Notes: a model not told the origin generated them from the sequence alone. Shown: positions 43,644 to 51,600, counted from the first letter of the stretch. The stretch: DNA of 64,000 bases from JAVBLP01 sp031553505 (GCA_031553505.1 JAVBLP010000003.1:124001-188000), one strand, 5' to 3'. Translations and numbers: made by a program.

Positions 43644-43949
43644 ATGAATATATTATATTTTGCAATTCAGCTTGTACATTATTCAGTATGCGTAGGGTTA
43701 ATACTTGTAGTTCTTCTGCAGGCAGGCAAAAGCGGCGGAATGGCGGGAATATTCGGCGGCGGCGGATCTGACCAGATTTTCAGCGCGCCTTCCGGAATGG
43801 CATTCATAAAAAAGCTTACTATAATTATGGCCTGCATTTTTATGTTTACGTCTTTGACTCTTACTAAGCTCTCAACGAATATGAGCATGATGTCCGTGAT
43901 GGACCAGCTCTCCAATATTCCGATGGCAGCACCGGTTAATCCGGAATAG
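43644..43949 (+). CDS. secG: Preprotein translocase subunit SecG
   Basis: 101-aa inner-membrane component of SecYEG. Two hydrophobic helices (about 3-24 and 53-72) flank a Gly-rich loop QAGKSGGMAGIFGGGGSDQ, the SecG hallmark. There is no Shine-Dalgarno and the -10 box is 9 nt upstream, so the mRNA is probably leaderless. The Met/Pro-rich C-terminus is variable. tRNA-Leu follows after 8 nt, possibly in the same transcript. Confidence 0.93.
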   Translation: MNILYFAIQLVHYSVCVGLILVVLLQAGKSGGMAGIFGGGGSDQIFSAPSGMAFIKKLTIIMACIFMFTSLTLTKLSTNMSMMSVMDQLSNIPMAAPVNPE

Positions 43950-43957
43950 CAGCAAAC

Positions 43958-44042
43958 GCTGGGGTGGCGGAACTGGCATACGCGCACGTTTGAGGGGCGT
44001 GTCCTTAACCGGATGCGGGTTCAAATCCCGCCCTCAGCACCA
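43958..44042 (+). tRNA. tRNA-Leu(GAG)
   Basis: Full cloverleaf: acceptor GCTGGGG/CCTCAGC, anticodon stem CACGT/GCGTG with loop TTGAGGG (anticodon GAG), a long variable arm as in class II tRNA, T-loop GGGTTCAAATCCC, discriminator A and encoded CCA (44040-44042). Confidence 0.95.
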
Positions 44043-44079
44043 GGAAAAATAAGCAGTAAATAATAAGAAGTTGTAGTTT

Positions 44080-44151
44080 GCGGGTGTAGTTCAGTGGTAG
44101 AACGTCTCGTTGCCAACGAGAAGGTCGTGGGTTCAAGTCCCATCGCCCGCT
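44080..44151 (+). tRNA. tRNA-Gly(GCC), 3' end used as integration site
   Basis: Acceptor GCGGGTG/CGCCCGC, anticodon loop TTGCCAA (GCC), T-loop GGGTTCAAGTCCC, discriminator T. CCA is not encoded here (TTATAA follows). A second copy of the last 14 nt, followed by CCA, is found at 45308-45324, indicating that foreign DNA split the original 3' end. Confidence 0.95.
44138..44151 (+). repeat. attL-like repeat (tRNA-Gly 3' end)
   Basis: 14-nt TCCCATCGCCCGCT shared exactly with 45308-45321. It is the last part of the T-stem and acceptor stem of tRNA-Gly. Confidence 0.6.
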
Positions 44152-44172
44152 TATAAATTTAAAGTTATAGAC

Positions 44173-44207
44173 GAGAAACCGGTTTTTTAACCGGTTTCTC
44201 TTTTTTT
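44173..44207 (+). terminator. Terminator after tRNA-Gly
   Basis: Perfect 12-bp stem GAGAAACCGGTT (44173-44184) with AACCGGTTTCTC (44189-44200), TTTT loop and seven Ts (44201-44207). It lies inside the inferred islet, just past the tRNA. Confidence 0.93.
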
Positions 44208-44264
44208 ATGTGTTTTTAATTTATCGTCGGAAATTTTAGACTTGATTATCTGGAGAAAAGTGAC

Positions 44265-44284
44265 TCGTTAGCAAAATAATCGCA
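44265..44284 (+). repeat. 20-bp direct repeat, copy 1
   Basis: TCGTTAGCAAAATAATCGCA, identical to 45260-45279. The two copies flank the DUF2971 gene within the tRNA-Gly islet. Confidence 0.85.
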
Positions 44285-44329
44285 CGTTTTTTGGAAGGTC
44301 ATTTTGGGATTTGAACTTGCTATTACATG

Positions 44330-45232
44330 TTATTTATATGGTACTTCTGACTTTTTTACAGTAACTGAAGTATATCCATAAGAAGCTAAAAAAGATTCTA
44401 TAATACTTCCTGCACTATTATTTTTCGGACCAATGATTACCTCTTTAATGGGGTTGTTTTTTTCATAGATTGGATATTCAAAATAAGATGTCATTCCATT
44501 TTGCGTGGTCCGGAATTTTTTATTTGATATTGTTATTTTACTGTTTTTTAAATCACTTTTATAATAATTTTTACCAAGATTAACTGCGCTATATTCAAAA
44601 AGAGGATTATATAGTAATCTCCACTCTCCTTCTTTAGTAAAAGCGCTATCTTTAAATATAGGTGCTAATTCTCCCATAATACTATTTAGTGATATTAGAT
44701 ATAAGATTTCTTCTTGGGATAAGGCAGCAATGCTGGCAGATTGGAGTTTTAAGTCTAAATTCATATATTTTTTTAGTTCTTCGTCATTAAAATATCGTTT
44801 CAGAAGATATAGTTTTTCTGATTTATTGTAAATAATTTTATTAAAAAATATAATATCAGAAATATATTCCACAGTATCATCTATATTAGTGGCATAAGAG
44901 TATGCATTTTCTGGAAAAACGTTAATATCAAATCCTATCATGAAACCTTTAGCATTTGCTCCATACCCCAGCCATTGTCCTAAATCATCACGATGTGTGC
45001 TGAAAGATAAAAAATGTATATCACTTTCAATGTCTTGAACTGTAAGAAATGGTGTCAGGTTGTTTAAGTTTTTAGTTACAAAGAATTCAGTAGCAATTTC
45101 TAAAATATTTACAAGTTCTTTATAGTCATTTGCTGTTTTAACTGATGATAGCCATAAGCACTTGTTCTTTATAATGCTTTCAAATGCTTCATGAGGACAA
45201 TAATGGTATACAATTTCAGGTCTTTTATCCAT
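44330..45232 (-). CDS. DUF2971 protein, islet cargo
   Basis: 300-aa cytoplasmic protein without signal or membrane segments. The N-terminal YHYCPHEAFESIIKNKCLWL followed by SVKTANDYKE, and the later LGQWLGYGANAKGFMIGFD and KEGEWRLLYNP, match the DUF2971 pattern. The function of the family is unknown. Base use is richer in A and T than in the neighbours and it opposes the local direction, fitting recent acquisition. On its strand TATAAT lies exactly 6 nt before the ATG and no Shine-Dalgarno exists, so translation is probably leaderless. A phage-defence or toxin role is possible but unproven. Confidence 0.75.
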   Translation of the reverse strand: MDKRPEIVYHYCPHEAFESIIKNKCLWLSSVKTANDYKELVNILEIATEFFVTKNLNNLTPFLTVQDIESDIHFLSFSTHRDDLGQWLGYGANAKGFMIGFDINVFPENAYSYATNIDDTVEYISDIIFFNKIIYNKSEKLYLLKRYFNDEELKKYMNLDLKLQSASIAALSQEEILYLISLNSIMGELAPIFKDSAFTKEGEWRLLYNPLFEYSAVNLGKNYYKSDLKNSKITISNKKFRTTQNGMTSYFEYPIYEKNNPIKEVIIGPKNNSAGSIIESFLASYGYTSVTVKKSEVPYK

Positions 45233-45238
45233 GTGGGT

Positions 45239-45244
45239 ATTATA
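45239..45244 (-). promoter_or_regulatory. -10 box of the DUF2971 gene
   Basis: TATAAT on the minus strand (45244-45239), 6 nt (ACCCAC) before the ATG at 45232, so transcription would start at the A of the start codon. A weak -35 (TTGCTA, spacer 19) lies within the 20-bp direct repeat at 45260-45279. Confidence 0.5.
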
Positions 45245-45259
45245 CTAAATTGTTTTTAT

Positions 45260-45279
45260 TCGTTAGCAAAATAATCGCA
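45260..45279 (+). repeat. 20-bp direct repeat, copy 2
   Basis: Identical to 44265-44284. It overlaps the probable -35 region of the DUF2971 gene. Confidence 0.85.
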
Positions 45280-45307
45280 TTAGTGTATTTTATCGTTGAG
45301 GTTAGAA

Positions 45308-45324
45308 TCCCATCGCCCGCTCCA
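45308..45324 (+). repeat. attR-like tRNA-Gly 3' fragment with CCA
   Basis: TCCCATCGCCCGCT plus CCA, preceded by GGTTAGAA, which resembles a degenerate T-loop (GGTTCGAA). No 5' half of a tRNA is present. It is followed by a terminator at 45336, as expected for the original tRNA-Gly end. Confidence 0.65.
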
Positions 45325-45335
45325 AGATTAAATCA

Positions 45336-45369
45336 AAAACTCCGACTACAATCGGAGTTTTTCTTTTTT
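45336..45369 (+). terminator. Terminator downstream of the tRNA-Gly fragment
   Basis: AAAACTCCGA (45336-45345) pairs with TCGGAGTTTT (45352-45361), loop CTACAA, followed by TCTTTTTTG. Probably the ancestral terminator of tRNA-Gly, now separated from it by the insert. Confidence 0.85.
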
Positions 45370-45676
45370 GTATATAAAAAATGGGATTGAAACCTATTTT
45401 AACGCCTGCAAGAGCGGTGAAAAATTAAGGTGTTTGGCTTTGGATGAAGCGCGCAAGCGCCGGAGAGGAAAGAATATCCGCCATTTGCTTCAAAATCAAA
45501 CAAAGAATTACGTGTATTTTTCCGTGGTTATGTTTTTTTATGTTTACAATATTAAAATAGATTAAAAAATCAATAAAATATTTATTTACTTTTTGATGAT
45601 AAAATTATAGTATTCTTTCAAATTACCGGTCAGTTTTACATAATAATATTGATATAAACGTCTAAAAAGGAATAAA
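45370..45676. other. Gene-free AT-rich stretch before the sugar MFS gene
   Basis: About 300 nt with no supported gene. A 65-codon open frame (45368-45565) has no ribosome site or recognisable motif. The final 20 nt contain the MFS ribosome site (AAAGGA). It may hold decayed DNA from the islet boundary. Confidence 0.4.
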
Positions 45677-47017
45677 ATGAAAAAAATCGGAAACGGCTTT
45701 GTATTTTTCTTCGGGGCGCTCGGCGGGCTTCTTTTTGGTTACGATACAGGCGTAATTTCCGGCGCGATATTGTTTATAGAACGCGATATGGCTTTGCCGG
45801 CTTTTGAAAAAGGCATTGTCGTAAGCGCTATACTTTTGGGCGCGATATTCGGCGCGGCGTTTATAGGAAATTTGTCTGATAAATACGGAAGAAGAAAGAT
45901 GGTTTTGGCGGCTTCCGCGATATTTGCCGCAGGCGCAATTCTTTCGGCTTTCGCGCCGAATGCCGTTATACTTATTGCCGCAAGGGTGCTTTTAGGCACG
46001 GCGGTCGGCGGCGCTTCTGCGCTTGTTCCCGTTTATCTTGCAGAAATGGCGCCTGCCCGTTTGAGAGGTTCTTTATCCGCGCTCAACCAGCTTTTGATTA
46101 CCGTTGGAATTTTAACGGCTTATATAGTAAATCTTGTTTTTGTGGATTTTACACACGGATGGCGAATAATGCTCGGTTTTGCGGCACTTCCTGCCGTCAT
46201 TCTTTTCTGTGGCACTTTGTTTATGCCGGAAAGCCCCCGATGGCTTATCAGTAAAGGAAAAGATAAAGAAGCTAAAGAGATTTTAGACGCTTTAAGAAAA
46301 GGCCAAGGCGTTGATGAAGAGATTAGGGAAATTAAAGAAAATAATGCCAAAGAAGGCGGCGGTTTTAAAGAACTTTTTGCCGGCTGGGTCCGCCCGGCGC
46401 TTACGATAGGAGTAGGCCTTGCGGTTTTTCAGCAGTTTATAGGCTGTAACACAGTTATTTACTATGCTCCGACAATATTTAAAAGCGTGGGATTTGGAAA
46501 TTCTTCCGCAATATTAAGTACTGTTGGAATAGGCGTATTAAACGTAATTGTTACTGTGTTTGCTTTGCTGATAATGGATAAAGTTAACCGCAGGACTATG
46601 CTTATTGCCGGCAGCAGCGGAATGGCTTTTGCTTTGTTTATGCTTGGCTTTTTGACGCATTCCGGTGCGGCAAACTCCGCGTTTGCCGCTTATGTTACCG
46701 TTGCGGCTTTAGCCGTATATATTTTCTTCTTTGCTGCTACATGGGGCCCTGTAATGTGGATAATGATAGGCGAAGTATTCCCTCTTAAAATAAGAGGGCT
46801 TGGAGTAGGAGTCAGCAGCGTGTCCAACTGGACGGCAAATCTGCTTGTCGCTTTGACGTTTCCGCTTCTTTTGCAAAAAATAGGGTCATCTCTGTTTATT
46901 TTTTACGCTTTTATGGCATTGCTGTCTATTGCGTTTGTAAAGTTTAAGGTTTTTGAAACGAGAGGGCGCTCTCTTGAAGAAATAGAGGCGTCACTGTACT
47001 CAAAATCAGGAAAATAA
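45677..47017 (+). CDS. MFS sugar/proton symporter (sugar porter family)
   Basis: 446-aa inner-membrane transporter with 12 predicted helices. GALGGLLFGYDTGVISGA (TM1), DKYGRRK, VYLAEMAPARLRG, PESPRWLISKGK and QQFIGCNTVIYY are signatures of the XylE/GalP sugar porter family. It probably imports glucose, xylose or galactose with H+, as an alternative to the PTS encoded at 23926. Single-gene unit with a terminator after it. Confidence 0.94.
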   Translation: MKKIGNGFVFFFGALGGLLFGYDTGVISGAILFIERDMALPAFEKGIVVSAILLGAIFGAAFIGNLSDKYGRRKMVLAASAIFAAGAILSAFAPNAVILIAARVLLGTAVGGASALVPVYLAEMAPARLRGSLSALNQLLITVGILTAYIVNLVFVDFTHGWRIMLGFAALPAVILFCGTLFMPESPRWLISKGKDKEAKEILDALRKGQGVDEEIREIKENNAKEGGGFKELFAGWVRPALTIGVGLAVFQQFIGCNTVIYYAPTIFKSVGFGNSSAILSTVGIGVLNVIVTVFALLIMDKVNRRTMLIAGSSGMAFALFMLGFLTHSGAANSAFAAYVTVAALAVYIFFFAATWGPVMWIMIGEVFPLKIRGLGVGVSSVSNWTANLLVALTFPLLLQKIGSSLFIFYAFMALLSIAFVKFKVFETRGRSLEEIEASLYSKSGK

Positions 47018-47074
47018 CCGACGGTAATCCTGCGGTATCTGCATTGTAAAAGCGGTCATAATATTATAAAATTC

Positions 47075-47111
47075 TTACGGCAGCGTATTAAAACGCTGCT
47101 GTAATTTTTTT
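47075..47111 (+). terminator. Terminator between the MFS gene and hflX
   Basis: TTACGGCAGCGT (47075-47086) pairs with ACGCTGCTGTAA (47093-47104) with one G-T pair, loop ATTAAA, then seven Ts. Only 12 nt separate it from hflX. A possible promoter (TTGTAA/TATAAA, 47044-47070) lies before it, so it could also attenuate hflX. Confidence 0.88.
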
Positions 47112-47123
47112 AAAAGCGGATAT

Positions 47124-48380
47124 ATGGAAAAAGTTATACTTGTCGGACTGCAAATTAAAGATAAAACGAGAAAAGAAATCGAAAACTCTCTGGATGAGTT
47201 GGAGAGTTTGTGCCTTACGGACGGCGCTGAAAGCGTCGGAAGGATTATACAGAAAAGAGACGTTCCTGACGCGGCTTATTTTATCGGCAAAGGCAAAGCC
47301 GGCGAAATAAAAGAGCTTGTTGAAGAGTTAGGCGCAGACGCAGTGGTTTTTGATGACGCTTTAAAGCCCATACAGCAGAGAAATCTTGAAGAGCTTATAG
47401 GGAAGAAAGTTTTAGACAGGACAAGAATTATTCTTGATATATTTGCTTTCAGGGCGCGCACGAAAGAAGGCAAACTGCAGGTTGAAAGAGCTGAGATGAC
47501 TTATCATGCCGCAAGGCTTGCAAACCACGGGATAGGCATGGACAGCCAGACCGGCGGAATCGGCACAAGGCGCGGCCCGGGCGAAAGAAAGATTGAAAGC
47601 GACAAAAGGCTTATCAGGGACAGAATAGCGGAACTTGACAGAGAGATAGCAAAGATAAAAGAAAGAAGGGAGATACAACGCAGCGGCCGTTCAAATTCAG
47701 ATTTGCCGGAAGTTGCCATCGCCGGTTACACAAACGCCGGAAAATCCACGCTTTTAAAGATTCTTTCAAGAAGCAATATTTACGCAGATGACAAACTTTT
47801 CGCGACTCTTGACCCGCTTACAAGGAGGGTTAAGCTTCCAGGCGGCAGAGAAGTCCTTTTTACAGATACCGTAGGTTTTATAAATAAGCTTCCGCACGAC
47901 CTCATCGCGGCGTTTCGATCAACGATGGAAGAAATTTTAAGGTCAAAATGCATTCTTCACGTTATAGACGCTTCGAGCCCGGACAGAAAAAAGCATATAG
48001 AAACCGTTTTGGGAGTACTTAAAGATATCGGCGCTGACGCGATACCAGTGATAACGGTTTACAATAAAATTGACAGGCTGGACGATTTTGAAATAAGTAT
48101 GCTAAACACAAGAGACGTTTATCTTATATCCGCAAAAAATTCATACGGAATAAGCGATTTACTTAAAGCAGTAGAAAAATATGTTACTCCGGAGCATTCT
48201 TTGCATATGCTGAAACTGCAATACAAAGACCAGGATGTGATAGGCAAAATATTTAAGCTTGCAAACGTTAAAACGGAACATTATGGCCAAAACAGCATAT
48301 CGTTGGCGTTGGAATGTTCAAACGAAAATTGGGAAAAGATTCACAATATAATAAAAGAACATAAAAGAAAGGATAAATAA
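47124..48380 (+). CDS. hflX: GTPase HflX
   Basis: 418-aa ribosome-splitting GTPase of the Obg-HflX group. The N-terminal domain has FDDALKPIQQRNLE and the Gly-rich loop GGIGTRRGPGE; the GTPase has G1 GYTNAGKST, DTVGFI (G3) and NKID (G4). Length is normal. It starts 12 nt after a strong terminator and 2 nt separate it from der, so the pair is co-transcribed. Confidence 0.97.
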   Translation: MEKVILVGLQIKDKTRKEIENSLDELESLCLTDGAESVGRIIQKRDVPDAAYFIGKGKAGEIKELVEELGADAVVFDDALKPIQQRNLEELIGKKVLDRTRIILDIFAFRARTKEGKLQVERAEMTYHAARLANHGIGMDSQTGGIGTRRGPGERKIESDKRLIRDRIAELDREIAKIKERREIQRSGRSNSDLPEVAIAGYTNAGKSTLLKILSRSNIYADDKLFATLDPLTRRVKLPGGREVLFTDTVGFINKLPHDLIAAFRSTMEEILRSKCILHVIDASSPDRKKHIETVLGVLKDIGADAIPVITVYNKIDRLDDFEISMLNTRDVYLISAKNSYGISDLLKAVEKYVTPEHSLHMLKLQYKDQDVIGKIFKLANVKTEHYGQNSISLALECSNENWEKIHNIIKEHKRKDK

Positions 48381-48382
48381 CA

Positions 48383-49729
48383 ATGCTTACGAGAGTTGCC
48401 ATAGTCGGCAGGCCGAATGTCGGCAAATCCACGCTTTTTAACCGCCTTATAGGCCGCAAAAAAGCCATCATACATGAAACGCCCGGCACTACAAGGGACA
48501 GAAACGATTATGAAGTCCGCTGGAAAGATAAAAGATTTATCGTTATGGATACTGCCGGATGGAGTAGCGATGAATCGGTCTTTTCAAAACCTATGGCAAA
48601 ACAGCTTGCCGCCGCGGTTGAAAAAGCCGACATAGTTTTATTTGTGGTTGACGGAAAAACCGGCGTGCACCCCATGGATGCGCAGATTGCCCAGCAGATA
48701 AGGGAAAGCCGCAAAGAAACCGTCCTTGTCGTAAATAAAATAGACACACAGGCAGAAGAAACAAAAGGCTATGAGTTTTATGAACTCGGTTTTGGCGATA
48801 CGGTTTTTATATCCGCAAACCACGGAAGAAGCATCAATGACCTTCTTGATAAAGTGTGGGATAATATAAAATATGACAGAGATTCGAAAAAAGCGGAAGA
48901 AATTTTAAAAATAATACTTGTGGGAAAACCCAATGTCGGCAAATCTTCGTTTATAAACGCCGCCGCGAAAGAAGAAAGAAGCATAGTGCACGATATGCCT
49001 GGCACTACAAGGGATTCTTTAACCGTGCACGTGCACTCTGAAGGAAAAGAGTATATACTTATCGATACTGCGGGCCTCCACAGAGGCAGCAAGATGAAAG
49101 ATGATATGGAATACCTTTCCACATTAAGCACGGATTACGCTATTGAAGATTCCGATGTCGCTATTTTGGTTGCGGACGCTTCGCAGGGAATAGGCGAAAC
49201 GGAAGTTAAAATAGCAAGGCTTTTAGTTGAAAAAAGAAAACCCGTTATTGTTGCCGTAAACAAGTGGGATTTAGTTGAAGAAAGGGAAGAGGCCGCGAAG
49301 TATTTTACGGAGCAGCTGCGCGAAAGAATGAAGTTTATGAACTGGGCGGATATAATTTTTATCTCGGCAAAAACAGGACAGCGCGTAGAAAAAATTTTTA
49401 AAGAAGCGGAACTTGTATATAAGCAGCACTCAAAAATTGTAACTCAGGAAGAGCTTAACGAATTGGTAAGGGACGCAGTAGCAAAAAAAGCGTATGCCAG
49501 AAAAGGGAAAGTCCTTAAATTTAAAGAGTACGCGCAGGTTGCCACAAAACCGCCTGTGTTTATATTTTCAGTAAATGATATGGAACTTGTCCATTTTTCG
49601 TACGAAAGATACCTTGAAAACACTTTCAGACAGAGATTTGGTTTTTACGGCACGCCGATTGTTTTAAAATTCAGGCAATATTTCAGGATATCTAAAAAAA
49701 GCAACATAAACCCTAAATCAGAGGAATAA
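48383..49729 (+). CDS. der: Ribosome biogenesis GTPase Der (EngA)
   Basis: 448-aa protein with two tandem GTPase domains: G1 GRPNVGKST near residue 9 and GKPNVGKSS near 180. Each has DTAGW/DTAGL and NKID/NKWD. A KH-like C-terminal domain (about 355-448) follows. It acts in 50S assembly. It is 1 nt before plsY, an arrangement der-plsY-gpsA seen in many bacteria. Confidence 0.98.
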   Translation: MLTRVAIVGRPNVGKSTLFNRLIGRKKAIIHETPGTTRDRNDYEVRWKDKRFIVMDTAGWSSDESVFSKPMAKQLAAAVEKADIVLFVVDGKTGVHPMDAQIAQQIRESRKETVLVVNKIDTQAEETKGYEFYELGFGDTVFISANHGRSINDLLDKVWDNIKYDRDSKKAEEILKIILVGKPNVGKSSFINAAAKEERSIVHDMPGTTRDSLTVHVHSEGKEYILIDTAGLHRGSKMKDDMEYLSTLSTDYAIEDSDVAILVADASQGIGETEVKIARLLVEKRKPVIVAVNKWDLVEEREEAAKYFTEQLRERMKFMNWADIIFISAKTGQRVEKIFKEAELVYKQHSKIVTQEELNELVRDAVAKKAYARKGKVLKFKEYAQVATKPPVFIFSVNDMELVHFSYERYLENTFRQRFGFYGTPIVLKFRQYFRISKKSNINPKSEE

Positions 49730-49730
49730 A

Positions 49731-50333
49731 ATGCTTGTCAAAATTGCTTACATTGTTTTTGCTTACCTTTGCGGTTCAATTCCTTTTGCGTATATTGTCG
49801 CTAAAGCCGCTGCTAATGTTGATATAAGGACTGTCGGCTCCGGCAACCCGGGCGCGACAAACGTTTTCAGGGCTGTGGGCAAAAAAGCCGGCACCGCGAC
49901 TTTTATAGCGGACGGTTTAAAAGGTTTTATTCCCGTTTATTTTGCTTTTTTGATAGACCAGTCATTTGCTTATTCCGCGGTTATTGCGGTTGCGGCTTTG
50001 CTCGGGCATATGTTTCCGGTGTTTTTGAAACTTAAAGGCGGCAAGGGAGTTGCTACGGCTTGCGGCGCATTTTTAGCTTTAATGCCGCTTCCTACAATCA
50101 TTGCGTTTGCGGTTTTTGCGTTAGTTTTTGTTTTTTCGGGTTATGTCGCGCTCGGTTCTATCTGCGCGGCGGTTGTTTTGCCCGCTGCTTCTTATTTTTC
50201 AGGTTACGCAGCTGAAGCCATTCTTTTTGCTTTTGCAGTCGCGCTGCTGATTATTTATAAACACAGGTCAAATATAAAAAGGCTTAAAAAAGGCACGGAA
50301 AACCGGTTTAAAATTTTTAGGAAGGGAAAATAA
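49731..50333 (+). CDS. plsY: Glycerol-3-phosphate acyltransferase PlsY
   Basis: 200-aa inner-membrane enzyme that transfers acyl from acyl-phosphate to glycerol 3-phosphate. Motifs: GSGNPGATNVFRAVGKKAG (motif 1), LKGGKGVATACG (motif 2) and YKHRSNIKRL (motif 3). About five membrane helices. It is 1 nt before gpsA, which makes its substrate. Confidence 0.97.
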   Translation: MLVKIAYIVFAYLCGSIPFAYIVAKAAANVDIRTVGSGNPGATNVFRAVGKKAGTATFIADGLKGFIPVYFAFLIDQSFAYSAVIAVAALLGHMFPVFLKLKGGKGVATACGAFLALMPLPTIIAFAVFALVFVFSGYVALGSICAAVVLPAASYFSGYAAEAILFAFAVALLIIYKHRSNIKRLKKGTENRFKIFRKGK

Positions 50334-50334
50334 T

Positions 50335-51327
50335 ATGAAAATTACAGTATTGGGAGCTGGGTCATGGGGCGCGACGCTTGCGGCGCTGTTAATGGAAAAC
50401 GGCCACAGCGTAACGCTTTGGGAATTTGACAAAAAAAGGGCACAGGATTTGCAGGACAGAAAAATAAAACCTTTTGCGGCGGGATTAGATTTGCCGAAAG
50501 ATCTTGTAGTTACAAGCGGTTTTGATTCTTTCAAAGACAGCGAAGGAGTTTTGTTTGTGGTCCCTTCCCAGTTTATGCGTTCCACCTGCACTCTGCTTAA
50601 AAACAACGGAATTTCTTTAAACGGCAAACTTATAATGAGCGCGACAAAAGGCATAGAAAATGACACGCTTTTAAGAATGTCTGAAGTTATAGACGCTGTT
50701 TTTCCGGGAAGTTATGCGGATATCGCGGTTTTATCCGGCCCAAGCCACGCGGAAGAAGTCTGCAGAAAGATGCCTACTGCAGTTACTTCCGCTTCAAGCA
50801 ATCTAGAAACAGCAGAAAAATGCAGGGCTTTGTTTATGAATGAATATTTCAGGGTTTATAACCAGACTGACATAGTCGGCGTTGAAACCGGCGCTGCATT
50901 AAAGAATGTTTTTGCTGTCGCTTCCGGCATAGTTGACGGTTTGAATTACGGCGATAATACCAAAGCCGCGATAGTTTCAAGGGGCTTGAAAGAGCTTGCC
51001 AGAGTCGGCATTGCTTTGGGCGGTAAGGAAGAAACTTTTTACGGTTTGTCAGGCGTAGGCGATTTGATGGTAACCTGTTTCTCGAAACATTCCAGAAACC
51101 GCGCGGTAGGGCAGGCGATTGGCGAAGGCAAAAGCCTTGAAGACGCTGAAAAAAGCCTTGGCATGGTTGCGGAAGGCGTAAAAAATACGATAAGCGCTTA
51201 TGAGATAGGTAAAAAACTCAATGTTGAGCTGCCTATAATAAATGAAACGTATGCGGTACTTTTTGAAGGCAAAAACCCTCTGGAAGCCGTAAACGCGCTT
51301 ATGACAAGAGATCCGAAACACGAATAG
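50335..51327 (+). CDS. gpsA: Glycerol-3-phosphate dehydrogenase [NAD(P)+]
   Basis: 330-aa enzyme reducing dihydroxyacetone phosphate to glycerol 3-phosphate for phospholipids. Rossmann motif LGAGSWGATLAALL at the N-terminus, LSGPSHAEEV, the catalytic Lys in ALKNVFAVASG and GLSGVGDLMVTCFSKHSRNR. Length normal. Coupled to plsY. Confidence 0.97.
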   Translation: MKITVLGAGSWGATLAALLMENGHSVTLWEFDKKRAQDLQDRKIKPFAAGLDLPKDLVVTSGFDSFKDSEGVLFVVPSQFMRSTCTLLKNNGISLNGKLIMSATKGIENDTLLRMSEVIDAVFPGSYADIAVLSGPSHAEEVCRKMPTAVTSASSNLETAEKCRALFMNEYFRVYNQTDIVGVETGAALKNVFAVASGIVDGLNYGDNTKAAIVSRGLKELARVGIALGGKEETFYGLSGVGDLMVTCFSKHSRNRAVGQAIGEGKSLEDAEKSLGMVAEGVKNTISAYEIGKKLNVELPIINETYAVLFEGKNPLEAVNALMTRDPKHE

Positions 51328-51336
51328 GAAAAATAT

Positions 51337-51600
51337 ATGACTAAAAATGATATAGCAAAAGCGCTGGCAAATATTTTAAGTTCTAAAAAAGAAGCTGATT
51401 CCGCTGTGGATAAAGTTTTTGAAGAGATGTCCGCATCTTTAAAAAACGGCGAAAAAGTGGTCATAACGGGTTTTGGCAGTTTTAATATGTTTGTCACAAA
51501 AACTAAAAAAGGCAGAAATCCAAAAACGGGTGAAAAGCTTTTAATTTCCCCTATGAAAAAAATCCGTTTTAAGCAGTCGAAAGATTTTTTTGACAAATAA
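51337..51600 (+). CDS. HU/IHF-family DNA-binding protein
   Basis: 87-aa histone-like protein. N-terminal MTKNDIAKALANIL helices, ITGFGSFNMF turn and the DNA-arm KTKKGRNPKTGEKL with the Pro-containing beta tip are present. HU versus IHF subunit cannot be decided. It lies 9 nt after gpsA. The last codons overlap the promoter of the next gene. Confidence 0.93.
   Translation: MTKNDIAKALANILSSKKEADSAVDKVFEEMSASLKNGEKVVITGFGSFNMFVTKTKKGRNPKTGEKLLISPMKKIRFKQSKDFFDK

Larger units (their letters stand above)
44138..45321. mobile_element. Putative tRNA-Gly islet carrying one DUF2971 gene
   Basis: TCCCATCGCCCGCT occurs at the tRNA-Gly 3' end (44138-44151) and again at 45308-45321, where it is followed by CCA and a terminator, as the undisturbed tRNA end would be. 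The 1.17-kb DNA between carries its own terminator right after the tRNA, a 20-bp direct repeat pair and one gene on the opposite strand. No integrase is visible, so it is either a decayed remnant or a passenger element mobilised in trans. Alternative: partial deletion in a tandem tRNA-Gly array. Confidence 0.55.

Noticed and set aside
45368..45565. 65-codon + strand frame after the tRNA-Gly islet
   Set aside because: Starts inside a terminator tail, no ribosome site, no family resemblance. A faint GIY-YIG-like end (MFFYVYNIKID) is too short to support.
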